Assembly (NCBI RefSeq): GCF_013141765.1
Contig: NZ_WHOD01000052.1
Span: 62,001 to 126,000 of the forward strand
Origin: Paenibacillus foliorum
GTDB taxonomy: Bacteria > Bacillota > Bacilli > Paenibacillales > NBRC-103111
Direction: 5' to 3'
DNA length: 64,000 bases
In this document: positions 17,296-25,533 of the stretch, one piece after another
Position numbering within the stretch: position 1 is the first letter of the stretch
How the letters are laid out: every line of letters starts with the position of its first letter
Made by a program: the position numbers and the translations under genes
The notes under the pieces: generated by a model
What the model saw: only the letters and a program-made list of their open reading frames with translations
What the model was told of the DNA's origin: nothing
The model's database searches: none

Positions 17296-18501
17296 CTATA
17301 AAAGCGAGTATAAGGAAAAGGAGTCGTCAATCACTTGGGCCGCAGCCCCTAATACAATAACTTCTTTCATATCGGAGGATACAATTGCCGTTTTTCTAGA
17401 GAAAACATTCATCTCCCTGGCTGCCACCATTTTCTTGATTTGTTCAAGTAAAAAAGGATGACAGGTACCTAGCCTTCCTCCGATAACGATCATTTCGGGT
17501 GCAAAGTGCTGAATCACATTGGATACGCCAACTCCCAGAAAGGTCCCTGTATCCTCCAACGCTTTCTTGGCTAGAATAGAGCCTTTCTCCATAGCGGTGA
17601 TAATGTCTTCAAGCTCAACAGTGTCTATGTCATTATTGAAGTAATGCAGCTCGCTCCGTCCTTCAAGCTTTAACATCTTTTTCATTCTGTCCACGACCTT
17701 CGGGATGGATACCAGCGTCTCCAGACACCCATAATTGCCGCAAGTGCACGGCTCGCCGTAGATATCGACGGTTGTATGGGCTATTTCGCCAGCCTTTCCA
17801 CTCAACCCGCGATACAGATTGTCGCGGACGATGATGCCGCTTCCGATTCCCAAGTCGGCCAAGATGTATACGAAATCGGTTGAACCTCTGCTTTTGCCGA
17901 ACCATTTCTCCGCAAGAGCCGCAACGTTCGCATTGTTATCAATGATAACAGGAAAAGGAATAGCCTCTTCAAGCATCGCCCTTAGCGGAATTTTCGTTTC
18001 TCCATAAAAATTCGACGGCGATATATATCCCTCTTTGGTCTCGTTCAGCCAGCCTGGAATTCCGACGCCAACGCCAAGCAATTTGGAAGCATCTACATTA
18101 GCTTGTTTAAGCAACTGTCCGGGTATTTCCCGTAAGTATTCGATGACGTCGGCAATTTTATGAGCTTTTGTCGTCGGCTTTACTTCAAATTGAATTAAGT
18201 TCCCTTCCAAATCAACTAACGCCGATTTTACAACAGTTCTGCCAATTTCCACACCAATGGAATAATAACATTGGGCATTCAAGGTAAGCAGAACCTGACG
18301 GCGCCCTCGACTGGAAGGGAGCGTACCCGCTTCTCTGATGATCTGTTCCTTTAGAAGCTCCTCAATAATTCTCGTTATCGTCGGTTGGGGAATGTCCATT
18401 GCATCGGATAGTTCCTTACGCGAAATAGGTCCCTTATCCCTGATGAACTTGATCACCTTTTTAATATTCAGTTCTTTCCCTACATGAAACACATTGATCA
18501 T
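17296..18501 (-). CDS. ROK-family transcriptional repressor 1
   Basis: A 401-residue ROK regulator. The N-terminal winged helix-turn-helix is at about residues 15-65 (ISRKELSDAMDIPQPTITRIIEEL). The sugar-kinase-like ROK domain follows, with GVGIPGW and the zinc motif CTCGNYGCLE. ATG at 18501 is preferred because AGGGTGG lies five bases upstream; GTG nine bases earlier is less well placed. It is the last gene of the permease-permease-SBP-DUF624-ROK operon and probably represses it. The inverted repeat at 22356-22385 in the operon leader is a candidate operator. Confidence 0.9.
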   Translation of the reverse strand: MINVFHVGKELNIKKVIKFIRDKGPISRKELSDAMDIPQPTITRIIEELLKEQIIREAGTLPSSRGRRQVLLTLNAQCYYSIGVEIGRTVVKSALVDLEGNLIQFEVKPTTKAHKIADVIEYLREIPGQLLKQANVDASKLLGVGVGIPGWLNETKEGYISPSNFYGETKIPLRAMLEEAIPFPVIIDNNANVAALAEKWFGKSRGSTDFVYILADLGIGSGIIVRDNLYRGLSGKAGEIAHTTVDIYGEPCTCGNYGCLETLVSIPKVVDRMKKMLKLEGRSELHYFNNDIDTVELEDIITAMEKGSILAKKALEDTGTFLGVGVSNVIQHFAPEMIVIGGRLGTCHPFLLEQIKKMVAAREMNVFSRKTAIVSSDMKEVIVLGAAAQVIDDSFSLYSLL

Positions 18502-18549
18502 TGCGGCCACCCTATGGACGATTTTTATTAATCTTACTACAGTCCTTAA

Positions 18550-19164
18550 TCACAAGTCTATATGTACAGACTGCTCCGTACTTCCTATAGTTTTATCCGC
18601 AAACAAAACGATCAGAAAAGCTAAGAAACTGAAGCCGATGATTGGGATCAAGATGGGTACAAAATACAAAAGCAAAACAATGAAACTAATTCCCACACTC
18701 ATCAAAAGCGCCTGCGGCAGCTTTCGTAAACTATAAACCAACGATTGTTTCAAGGTCTTAATAACGCCAAGTCCGCATGAGACCCAGACAGGAAGTACAA
18801 AGAGCAAGGTTGACACGTATAATGCACTAAGGAACAGAGACCAAGCGAACAGCGCGGTGTACACCCATTTATTTGCCGCAAAGCTGTGCGCAAACAGGAA
18901 ATTGGAGGCAACAACCATCAGCAAAAAAAGCATCACGATTCCAAGACAAGTGGCAGGCAGCAGCTGCTTTACAAATGATTTCCAGAAATAGGGGAGGAGA
19001 CTTTCCCTGTTCCTCTCATTCCGATACATTTGGATGGTTTGGATCAAGCTTGCGCTTGAGGCAAAAACCGTCACCAAGGGTAAACTGAACATAATCCAAA
19101 CAAAATTTAATAAGGCTAAATTCATTACCCACTCAAAAAAACGATTCGCTTTTTCCGCTTTCAC
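18550..19164 (-). CDS. DUF624 (YesL-like) membrane protein
   Basis: About 204 residues with five to six hydrophobic segments. The sequence matches the DUF624/YesL pattern (ALLNFVWIMFSLPLVTVFASSASLIQTIQMYR near the N-terminus; WVSCGLGVIKTLKQSLVYSLRKLPQ near the end). This family regularly accompanies sugar ABC importers in Firmicutes and its biochemical role is unknown. GTG at 19164 has TTGGGGGC upstream and is preferred over TTG at 19191, which directly follows the SBP stop without a ribosome site. Confidence 0.85.
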   Translation of the reverse strand: MKAEKANRFFEWVMNLALLNFVWIMFSLPLVTVFASSASLIQTIQMYRNERNRESLLPYFWKSFVKQLLPATCLGIVMLFLLMVVASNFLFAHSFAANKWVYTALFAWSLFLSALYVSTLLFVLPVWVSCGLGVIKTLKQSLVYSLRKLPQALLMSVGISFIVLLLYFVPILIPIIGFSFLAFLIVLFADKTIGSTEQSVHIDL

Positions 19165-19191
19165 ACCGTTTGCCCCCAATTGGCTTTCCAA

Positions 19192-20490
19192 TTATTTTTG
19201 CAGCAATTTGTTCGCTTCCTGTGCTGCCTCGTCCAAAGCTTGCTGCGGTGTTAATTTACCGTACAAAGCCTTCACAATAGCCTTGGAAATCGTTGTTCCG
19301 ACCTTGGAATAGTTTTCAGTCGGTGGTGGTGCGATAGCTTCGTTTAATGATTTGGAGAAAGGCTCTACCAATGGTGTTTTCGAAACAAATTCCTGATATT
19401 CTTTCGTTTGCAGTGTCGCCGGTTGAGTTGGCAAGCTGCCCATTCCGATATTCCATGCGGCTGAGTTTTCAGGCTGCAGCAAAAACTGAATAAACTCGTA
19501 AGCGCCATCCTTGTTTTTAGATTCGGATGGAACCGTTAAATACCATCCTCCTAAATACGTGGCCGCTTTTTCACGCTTCGGCAATTGAGCTGTTTTTGTG
19601 ACGAATGGGAATGCTTTCGATTGGGTGATCCAAAGCGGGAAGCCGATAAACATGCCTACCTTACCCGTTGCAAAAGTTTGGGTGATCGTATTCTCATCCA
19701 TTTGCTGCAATGGCGTTACTTTATGCTTCTGTACAAGGTCAACCCATAGCTGCAAGGCTTCTACGCCCTTGGGCGAGTTGAACGTCGCTTGCTTCATATC
19801 CGGAGTAAAGTAATCCCCGCCATTTTGCCATAAAAAAGCAGACCACTGGTTATTAGTAAACAATACTTCCTTCGTTGGCAGCAGCAGCCCCCACTGGTTT
19901 TTGCTTGGATCCGTCAGTTTTTTGGCATACTCAACCACTTCTTCCCATGTCTCCGGCGGCTTCGTTAAACCTGCTTGCTTGAACAAATCTTCGTTGTAAT
20001 ACAAAGCTGCCACACCCGCACTAATTGGTACTCCCCACATCTTATCGTCCTTCATAATAACGGGACGTAAGGACTCATAAAACTGATCGGCCTTAATTTT
20101 CTTAGGCTTGTCCTTCATTAATTCGTCAATGGTCATAAGTCCTTTGGAGCCTCTCAAGGCTGCTATATCCGGGGGACCTGCTGTAAATAAGTCGGGTGGT
20201 GAACCGGCTGCAATCTCAGTAAATATTTTTTCCATGCGCTGATCAGGCGGTACGAAGGTCGGATTCACGGTGTATTTGTCCTGCGATTCATTAAATTTTT
20301 TGGCCAGAGACTGTACGATCTCACCATTGGCCCCTGCAAGCGCATATAAGAAGTTGACCGTTTGTTTTGCCGCAGGCTTACCTTTATTTGGGTTAGCTTC
20401 ATTCTTTGCAGGTGCACTGCCGCCGCTACAAGCTGACAATGCTACGGAACTAGTAAGTAAAACAGCAAGAGACCATTTCATTTTCCTCAT
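19192..20490 (-). CDS. Sugar ABC transporter substrate-binding lipoprotein
   Basis: A 432-residue family 1 extracellular binding protein with lipobox ALSAC (Cys21). Typical segments are VNFLYALAGANGEIVQSLAKKFNESQ, WGVPISAGVAALYYNEDLFKQAG and PPETWEEVVEYAKKLTDP. ATG at 20490 has AAAGGGGTGAAG upstream. It follows the two permease genes and completes the third sugar importer from the right. The ATPase is not encoded here. The ligand is unknown; neighbouring sulfatase genes suggest a sulfated oligosaccharide. Confidence 0.92.
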   Translation of the reverse strand: MRKMKWSLAVLLTSSVALSACSGGSAPAKNEANPNKGKPAAKQTVNFLYALAGANGEIVQSLAKKFNESQDKYTVNPTFVPPDQRMEKIFTEIAAGSPPDLFTAGPPDIAALRGSKGLMTIDELMKDKPKKIKADQFYESLRPVIMKDDKMWGVPISAGVAALYYNEDLFKQAGLTKPPETWEEVVEYAKKLTDPSKNQWGLLLPTKEVLFTNNQWSAFLWQNGGDYFTPDMKQATFNSPKGVEALQLWVDLVQKHKVTPLQQMDENTITQTFATGKVGMFIGFPLWITQSKAFPFVTKTAQLPKREKAATYLGGWYLTVPSESKNKDGAYEFIQFLLQPENSAAWNIGMGSLPTQPATLQTKEYQEFVSKTPLVEPFSKSLNEAIAPPPTENYSKVGTTISKAIVKALYGKLTPQQALDEAAQEANKLLQK

Positions 20491-20535
20491 TATCTTCACC
20501 CCTTTTATTAGTTGCAAATAAATTCCCATTTCGGA

Positions 20536-21366
20536 TTACCCTTTAACTCCTGAGGAGACCGATCCTTCTACGAAAAACCTTTGGAACGCTATGTACACAA
20601 TAAAGATCGGAATAGAAGACAGTACGGTAGCAGCCATCAGTAACGGCCATTGCAGCAAAAATTCACTTTTAATCAATGCAAGCCCCACTTGTACGGTACG
20701 CATTTCGGTGGATGTCGTCATAACAAGCGGCCAGAAGAAATCATTCCATATATACGTGAAATTAAAAATAATGACACTCGCAATCGCAGGCTTGGAAATT
20801 GGAATGATGATTCGAATCAAGGTCTGCATCCGGTTGCATCCATCCAGATAAGCTGCCTCTTCAAGCTCCTTCGGTATAGAAAGGAAAAAATTACGGATCA
20901 AAAACACTGCGAACGGATATACAAGAAACGGAATTATTAACGCTTTGAAGGTGTTCACCCAACCAAATGTTTTCATTAACAAAAAGCTGGGAACCATTGT
21001 CGCCTGGTGAGGAATTAGCATCGTACCGAGAATGATAATGAAAATTATTTTTTTGCCTGGAAAATGCATTCTGGACAACGCATAACCTGCCATTAGAGAT
21101 GTAATTACAACTCCAATAGTGGAACCAACCGTAACCACCAAAGAATTATAGACGTAGTGCAGGAGCGATGCTTTCTGCAGCGCTTCCGCATAGCTCGAAA
21201 GCAATAACGTCTGCGGAATGATACTGATACCGGAAATTAGCGCTTCCTGCTGACTTTTAAATGATGTAGACAGCATCCAGAGAAAAGGAAACAACGTTAA
21301 TATACCCGACACATAAGCAATGACAGAAGTGAACAACGATTTGAAGCCCTTCCCTTTTTCAACCAA
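20536..21366 (-). CDS. Sugar ABC transporter permease, MalG type
   Basis: About 276 residues with six transmembrane segments and the EAA loop EEAAYLDGCNRMQTLIRIII at about residues 185-205. It pairs with the MalF-type permease immediately upstream. The start is uncertain: TTG at 21366 lies nine bases from AAAGGA and is preferred, and TTG at 21372 is closer. It is the C-terminal partner of a carbohydrate uptake transporter 1 family system. Confidence 0.9.
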   Translation of the reverse strand: MVEKGKGFKSLFTSVIAYVSGILTLFPFLWMLSTSFKSQQEALISGISIIPQTLLLSSYAEALQKASLLHYVYNSLVVTVGSTIGVVITSLMAGYALSRMHFPGKKIIFIIILGTMLIPHQATMVPSFLLMKTFGWVNTFKALIIPFLVYPFAVFLIRNFFLSIPKELEEAAYLDGCNRMQTLIRIIIPISKPAIASVIIFNFTYIWNDFFWPLVMTTSTEMRTVQVGLALIKSEFLLQWPLLMAATVLSSIPIFIVYIAFQRFFVEGSVSSGVKG

Positions 21367-21384
21367 AGCCAACTGTCCTTTCCA

Positions 21385-22308
21385 TTAAAAATCTATCTTC
21401 TTATCCATTAACTTAAATTGAAAGAGCGTTACCGCGAACATAAGCAAAAACAGAACAAATCCGATCGCACTAGCGTAGCCCATTTCAAAATGCTGAAAAG
21501 CTACCTCATAAAGGTAATGCACCATCACATTCGTACTGCCGAGTGGCCCTCCCGAAGTCATTACGTACACCTGAGCAAAAACTTGAAACGCGTGGATGAC
21601 CGTCATAATAATAACCAGCATGGAGGCCGGCATAAGCAAAGGCCATGTAATATGTAAAAATTTCGAAAAGCTGCGTGCTCCATCAATTGCTGCTGCCTCA
21701 TAATAATCATGTGAAATTCCTTGAAGCGCAGCCAAGTATATAACCGCATAGTACCCCATGTTTTTCCATATACTCATAATGATAATGGAATTCAATGCCC
21801 ATTTCGGATCATCCAGCCACTGAGGGGAGGTTAATCCGGCTGCTTGGAACAATTGCGTCAGCGGACCGATATTGGGATCGAATAAATATCCCCATATCAT
21901 CGCGGCGGCAACCATAGAGACAACGACAGGAGAATAGAAAAAGCCCCGGATGACAACAATGCCGCGAATTTTTTGATTAAGCAATAAAGCGATTGCAAGT
22001 GCGGCAGCAACGGAAAATACCGTTTTCATCAAGGTAAAATAAAACGTATGATAGACAGAGCTCATAAACTCTCTATCCGAAAACATACGTGTATAATTGC
22101 CAATACCAATGAATGTTTTATTTGGATCAATCAAATTCCATTCGAAAAAGCTTAAATATATTATGTAATAAAGAGGAAAAGCCATAAAAACGCCAATCCA
22201 TACTATAACAGGGGATAAAAACATATATCCTGAAACCGTTTCCGTAAGATTGTAGCCTCTCTTCTTAAAATGTGCACGTACCTGATTTCTAATGTTACTC
22301 ACCCCCAT
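21385..22308 (-). CDS. Sugar ABC transporter permease, MalF/UgpA type
   Basis: A 307-residue permease with six transmembrane segments; the EAA loop reads YYEAAAIDGARSFSKFLHITWP. It is the first gene of the permease-permease-SBP-DUF624-ROK operon. ATG at 22308 has no clear ribosome site. A strong GGGGGTGA lies just downstream, correctly spaced (six bases) for an in-frame ATT at 22293, so the true start may be that non-canonical codon. Confidence 0.9.
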   Translation of the reverse strand: MGVSNIRNQVRAHFKKRGYNLTETVSGYMFLSPVIVWIGVFMAFPLYYIIYLSFFEWNLIDPNKTFIGIGNYTRMFSDREFMSSVYHTFYFTLMKTVFSVAAALAIALLLNQKIRGIVVIRGFFYSPVVVSMVAAAMIWGYLFDPNIGPLTQLFQAAGLTSPQWLDDPKWALNSIIIMSIWKNMGYYAVIYLAALQGISHDYYEAAAIDGARSFSKFLHITWPLLMPASMLVIIMTVIHAFQVFAQVYVMTSGGPLGSTNVMVHYLYEVAFQHFEMGYASAIGFVLFLLMFAVTLFQFKLMDKKIDF

Positions 22309-22355
22309 TCATAGTCTATTTAATTTCACTGTAAATATATATAGAGATAATTCAA

Positions 22356-22385
22356 GGAATTAAAGCCAAAATAACCTTTAATTCC
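22356..22385. promoter_or_regulatory. Inverted repeat in the operon leader, candidate operator
   Basis: A perfect 10-base inverted repeat, GGAATTAAAG at 22356-22365 and CTTTAATTCC at 22376-22385, with a 10-base centre. It begins nine bases downstream of the -10 element of the operon promoter, so it covers the initial transcribed region. No T-run follows, arguing against a terminator. It is the natural candidate operator for the ROK repressor encoded by the last gene of the operon. Confidence 0.6.
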
Positions 22386-22394
22386 TCTTGGATC

Positions 22395-22423
22395 AGTATA
22401 GCACCCCCTTTATATTATTTCAA
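22395..22423 (-). promoter_or_regulatory. Sigma-A type promoter of the permease-SBP-ROK operon
   Basis: On the minus strand TTGAAA (22423-22418) and TATACT (22400-22395) are separated by exactly 17 bases. The first permease starts about 87 bases downstream of the -10. Confidence 0.8.
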
Positions 22424-22476
22424 CATGAAATTATATAGGTTTTATTCTTAAACATGACAAGGGATACAGCTACAGC

Positions 22477-22513
22477 AAAAAACCAAGAGAGTCGTATGCC
22501 CTCCTGATTTTTT
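22477..22513. terminator. Terminator after the GH88 gene
   Basis: On the minus strand AAAAAATCAGGAG pairs with CTCTTGGTTTTTT (two wobble pairs) around an 11-base loop, with a T-run on the downstream side. It ends the long permease-to-GH88 unit and insulates the next promoter. Confidence 0.7.
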
Positions 22514-22543
22514 CCTAGAGCATGTCTTAACTGTTAGTACCGA

Positions 22544-23668
22544 TTACCAAAACATACCCGTTTGCCCGCGAAGCTTAGCCAATGCCTCCACATAGAAGTA
22601 GTCTCCGTAAATAAGCGGCACATCGATGTTTTTCCCCGTTGGAAACGAGCCTGTCGCGTGCATCACGATGGCTTCATTCTGCAAATCCCACACCGTGTAA
22701 TGATTCGTTACGGATTTGAGTATACGTTCAGCCGATGATCGGTACATAGTCCCATATTCAGTCGGGAGCTGCTCGCTCAAGAGCAGCATGCCCCCGGCTG
22801 CAATAACGGCAGCAGATGAATCCCGGGGCGCGCCTTCCAATGCGGGAAGTCTGAAATCCCAAGGAGGAACAAGATCCTCCGGCAAATTAGACAGGAAGAA
22901 ATGAGCCGCACGCTGACTTCCGTGCAAATATCTGTCTTCCTTCGTGTAGGAGTAGCAAATAGCTAAGCCGTACACAGCCCAAGCGATACCTCTTGCCCAA
23001 GCTGATTCCGGACTGAAGCCTTGTCCACCGAGTGCGCCTGTACGCTCGCCGGTCTCAGAATCAAAGCAAACAATATGATGAACAGAACCATCTGGTCTAA
23101 GAAATTCACGGAGTACCGTATCCGCATGCTCCATGGCAATATGTCTAAACCGTGGATCACCGGTTACTTCAGAGGCCCAGAAGAGCAGACTAAGATTCAT
23201 GGTGCAATCGATGATCGCCCAGCCTGTATTCTCCTCAAGTCCTCCCCAATCTTTTCCGTTCCATGCTCTAATAAATTTGCCTTTAATATTGAAGCGCCCA
23301 GCCAACCAGCCCGCAACCTTCAGTGCGCGTTTTCTTGACAGCTCATTGCCGGTTACTTTGTAATTGGCCACCGAGCTTAGGCACCACATAAAACCAACGT
23401 CATGATGCAGCTTCTCATAATCATCGATCGCCGTATCCAGCTTTAACTCGCATTCTTCAGCAAGCTGCCGCAAGCTCTCATCGCCGTTATCTCGGTATAC
23501 TAACCACAGTAATCCCGGCCAAAACCCGGACGTCCATTTATTCGGCTCGGTGCTGTCATAGCGACCATCTATGGAGGCATGCGGAAAGCCAGAGCCTATT
23601 AGAGGACTCGTCAGCCCGATTTTTCCCGTGACCTTATTCCATGCTTGTTCAATCCATGCTTCACTCAT
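22544..23668 (-). CDS. GH88 unsaturated glucuronyl hydrolase
   Basis: A 374-residue (alpha/alpha)6-barrel enzyme that releases 4,5-unsaturated uronic acid from lyase-generated oligosaccharides by hydrating the double bond. The two essential aspartates of Bacillus UGL (D88, D149) align with Asp90 in HHDVGFMW and Asp154 in AIIDCTMNL. Other family marks are KWTSGFWPG and FSPESAWARGIAWAVYGLA. There is no signal peptide, so it is cytoplasmic. ATG at 23668 overlaps the previous stop (ATGA), indicating translational coupling. It acts downstream of the heparinase II/III-type lyase in the same operon. Preference for sulfated uronates is not readable. Confidence 0.93.
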   Translation of the reverse strand: MSEAWIEQAWNKVTGKIGLTSPLIGSGFPHASIDGRYDSTEPNKWTSGFWPGLLWLVYRDNGDESLRQLAEECELKLDTAIDDYEKLHHDVGFMWCLSSVANYKVTGNELSRKRALKVAGWLAGRFNIKGKFIRAWNGKDWGGLEENTGWAIIDCTMNLSLLFWASEVTGDPRFRHIAMEHADTVLREFLRPDGSVHHIVCFDSETGERTGALGGQGFSPESAWARGIAWAVYGLAICYSYTKEDRYLHGSQRAAHFFLSNLPEDLVPPWDFRLPALEGAPRDSSAAVIAAGGMLLLSEQLPTEYGTMYRSSAERILKSVTNHYTVWDLQNEAIVMHATGSFPTGKNIDVPLIYGDYFYVEALAKLRGQTGMFW

Positions 23669-25497
23669 TCCTTTACATCCCCTTTCATAGTAGGAACACC
23701 GGGTTCGTCCAACCGAATTGATACTCGAAATGAATACTGCCCTGGAATGAGCGGACCTGTCCGCCATTTAAGAGGGACAGCAAGGATAGACGGAAACACG
23801 GACACTGCTTGTTCCGTTAACGATTCCCTGTCCAATTGAAAGCCCACTCCCCAGCCAGAAACTTGAATGACGTTCCCTTTACCGGATGGAATGTTGATTT
23901 CTTCTCCCATTTCTAATGCAGCGCAGTTAGCCCCCGACACAATTGGTTCAACTATCCTAATTTGTTCGCATGGCAGACGGACGTCCATGTCATATATTTT
24001 TTCTATAAATGAATCATAAAAGGTGTAACGGATCTTGTAAGAAATTCCGCAATCATACTGGATGCAGTCAGCTTCGTATTTCAATTGCCCGTGCACTTCA
24101 GCCTCAGGTCGGTCCTCATTCACGGATGAGGCTGCATAAGCCTCATATTCATATAAATTGCTATAAGTTATCCCTTGTCTTACCGCTTCAATCCTCGGTG
24201 TTGTAAGCTCTTCCTCCATAGCAGGAAACGCTGGCATATTATAAGGCTCATACCGTTCATATTTCGTCACGCTTCCGATCTGAACCGGCCCGGTTGCCGC
24301 ATTCCACAAATAACTGAGCGTTCCTCCTGTCGGTGCATTATGAACATGATAGCACGACACCGTGCCCATCCATTGATGAGTCCTCATATGATGGACCCCG
24401 AGAGACGCATACTCCCTTACCCCAAAAATAGCTTGTGATGGAATTAGGGCATCCTTCCGCGCCGGTTCTTTCCCATAGGTAAGAGCAACAGCAAACGCGT
24501 CTGCCTTGTTGAAGGTGGCGTGGATACAGCTCTGCTTGAATAGCTCCTTATAATGAGGGCCATAACCAAACATGCCTCCACCTGGCCCGATGCTCTCTTT
24601 AACATAGGCTGCATTGAGCTCAGCAGCTTTGTAAAATGCCGGATCCTCGTCGCACAGCATCATAAAAGCCATCTGACAGCCATGGGCCGTCTTGCTTCCG
24701 AACAAGGTCCATTTGTAGTTCCTGCTGCCGAATGAATTATCCATCGATCCGTCCGGATAAATCATTTCCATATGCTTTCTCAGTGCATGCACAGTCATTT
24801 CCTTGACATGCTCATTCCCGGTCAAAATGGCATATTCCGCCATAGCGCCCAAGCTCATATCCATGTTATAGCCAATATCCACTGTACTTGTTACCCGGCT
24901 GAATGGTCGCTGGTTCGTTTTTTCCCCCAGAAGAAATCCGTCTCCAGTCATATTAGCAAGCCCGTAGCGTTCGATCAGCAGCCGCGCCTGCTCCGCATAA
25001 TGTGGAATGGATACAATCACGCTTGCCCACTGGAGAACGACGGCAGATGTCAGATAATAATTGACGTTTGTTTTTCCGCCGTTTCCAAATATACGGGACA
25101 CCCATAGTGCGGAAGAAGCAATCAAATCTTTTAACGTATCCGCTTCCGTCTGTTCCCCGTTCTTACTCAAAAGATCGTAAGCATGGCATAGCGACAGAAG
25201 CTGGAACACCGTTGTTCCTTTCCAATCCCCGGCCAGCTCGTTCAACCAAGCCCCGTCCGGCTGCTGCACGGAACCTATATAGCTGGTCAGTAGCCGTGCA
25301 GATTTCAGATAATTAGAATTTCCTGTCGCTGTATACATGTAATACAAAGGGAAAATCGCATCCCCGCACCGTCCGTGAACAGTCCGGCATGCCGGACAAC
25401 GAATGCCCCCTTGCCAAGCTGTGTCCGCTAGCTCCTGATGATCGATCAATGTATCGCAGCAATGCTGCAATAGCGGGAATAAGTAATTTTCCGTCAA
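23665..25497 (-). CDS. Unassigned 610-residue putative alpha/alpha-barrel glycan enzyme
   Basis: I cannot place this protein in a named family. The first two thirds show the repeating helix pattern of alpha/alpha toroids (WLNELAGDWKGTTVFQLLSLCHAYDLL; GYNMDMSLGAMAEYAILTG; YPDGSMDNSFGSRNYKWTLFG). A Cys/His cluster near the N-terminus (RCPACRTVHGRCGD, about 33-46) could bind metal. From about residue 400 the sequence is beta-rich, as in the C-terminal sheets of polysaccharide lyases and related enzymes. Conserved-looking His, Tyr, Asn and Arg (VHHMRTHQWMGTVSCYHVHN) would suit a lyase site. No signal peptide. It lies between a sulfatase and GH88 with which it overlaps by four bases, so a second lyase or a glycosidase is the likeliest role. 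Confidence 0.75.
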   Translation of the reverse strand: MTENYLFPLLQHCCDTLIDHQELADTAWQGGIRCPACRTVHGRCGDAIFPLYYMYTATGNSNYLKSARLLTSYIGSVQQPDGAWLNELAGDWKGTTVFQLLSLCHAYDLLSKNGEQTEADTLKDLIASSALWVSRIFGNGGKTNVNYYLTSAVVLQWASVIVSIPHYAEQARLLIERYGLANMTGDGFLLGEKTNQRPFSRVTSTVDIGYNMDMSLGAMAEYAILTGNEHVKEMTVHALRKHMEMIYPDGSMDNSFGSRNYKWTLFGSKTAHGCQMAFMMLCDEDPAFYKAAELNAAYVKESIGPGGGMFGYGPHYKELFKQSCIHATFNKADAFAVALTYGKEPARKDALIPSQAIFGVREYASLGVHHMRTHQWMGTVSCYHVHNAPTGGTLSYLWNAATGPVQIGSVTKYERYEPYNMPAFPAMEEELTTPRIEAVRQGITYSNLYEYEAYAASSVNEDRPEAEVHGQLKYEADCIQYDCGISYKIRYTFYDSFIEKIYDMDVRLPCEQIRIVEPIVSGANCAALEMGEEINIPSGKGNVIQVSGWGVGFQLDRESLTEQAVSVFPSILAVPLKWRTGPLIPGQYSFRVSIRLDEPGVPTMKGDVKE

Positions 25498-25533
25498 CGC
25501 AATGCTCCTCTCAACCGAACCCGGTTACGCGGT

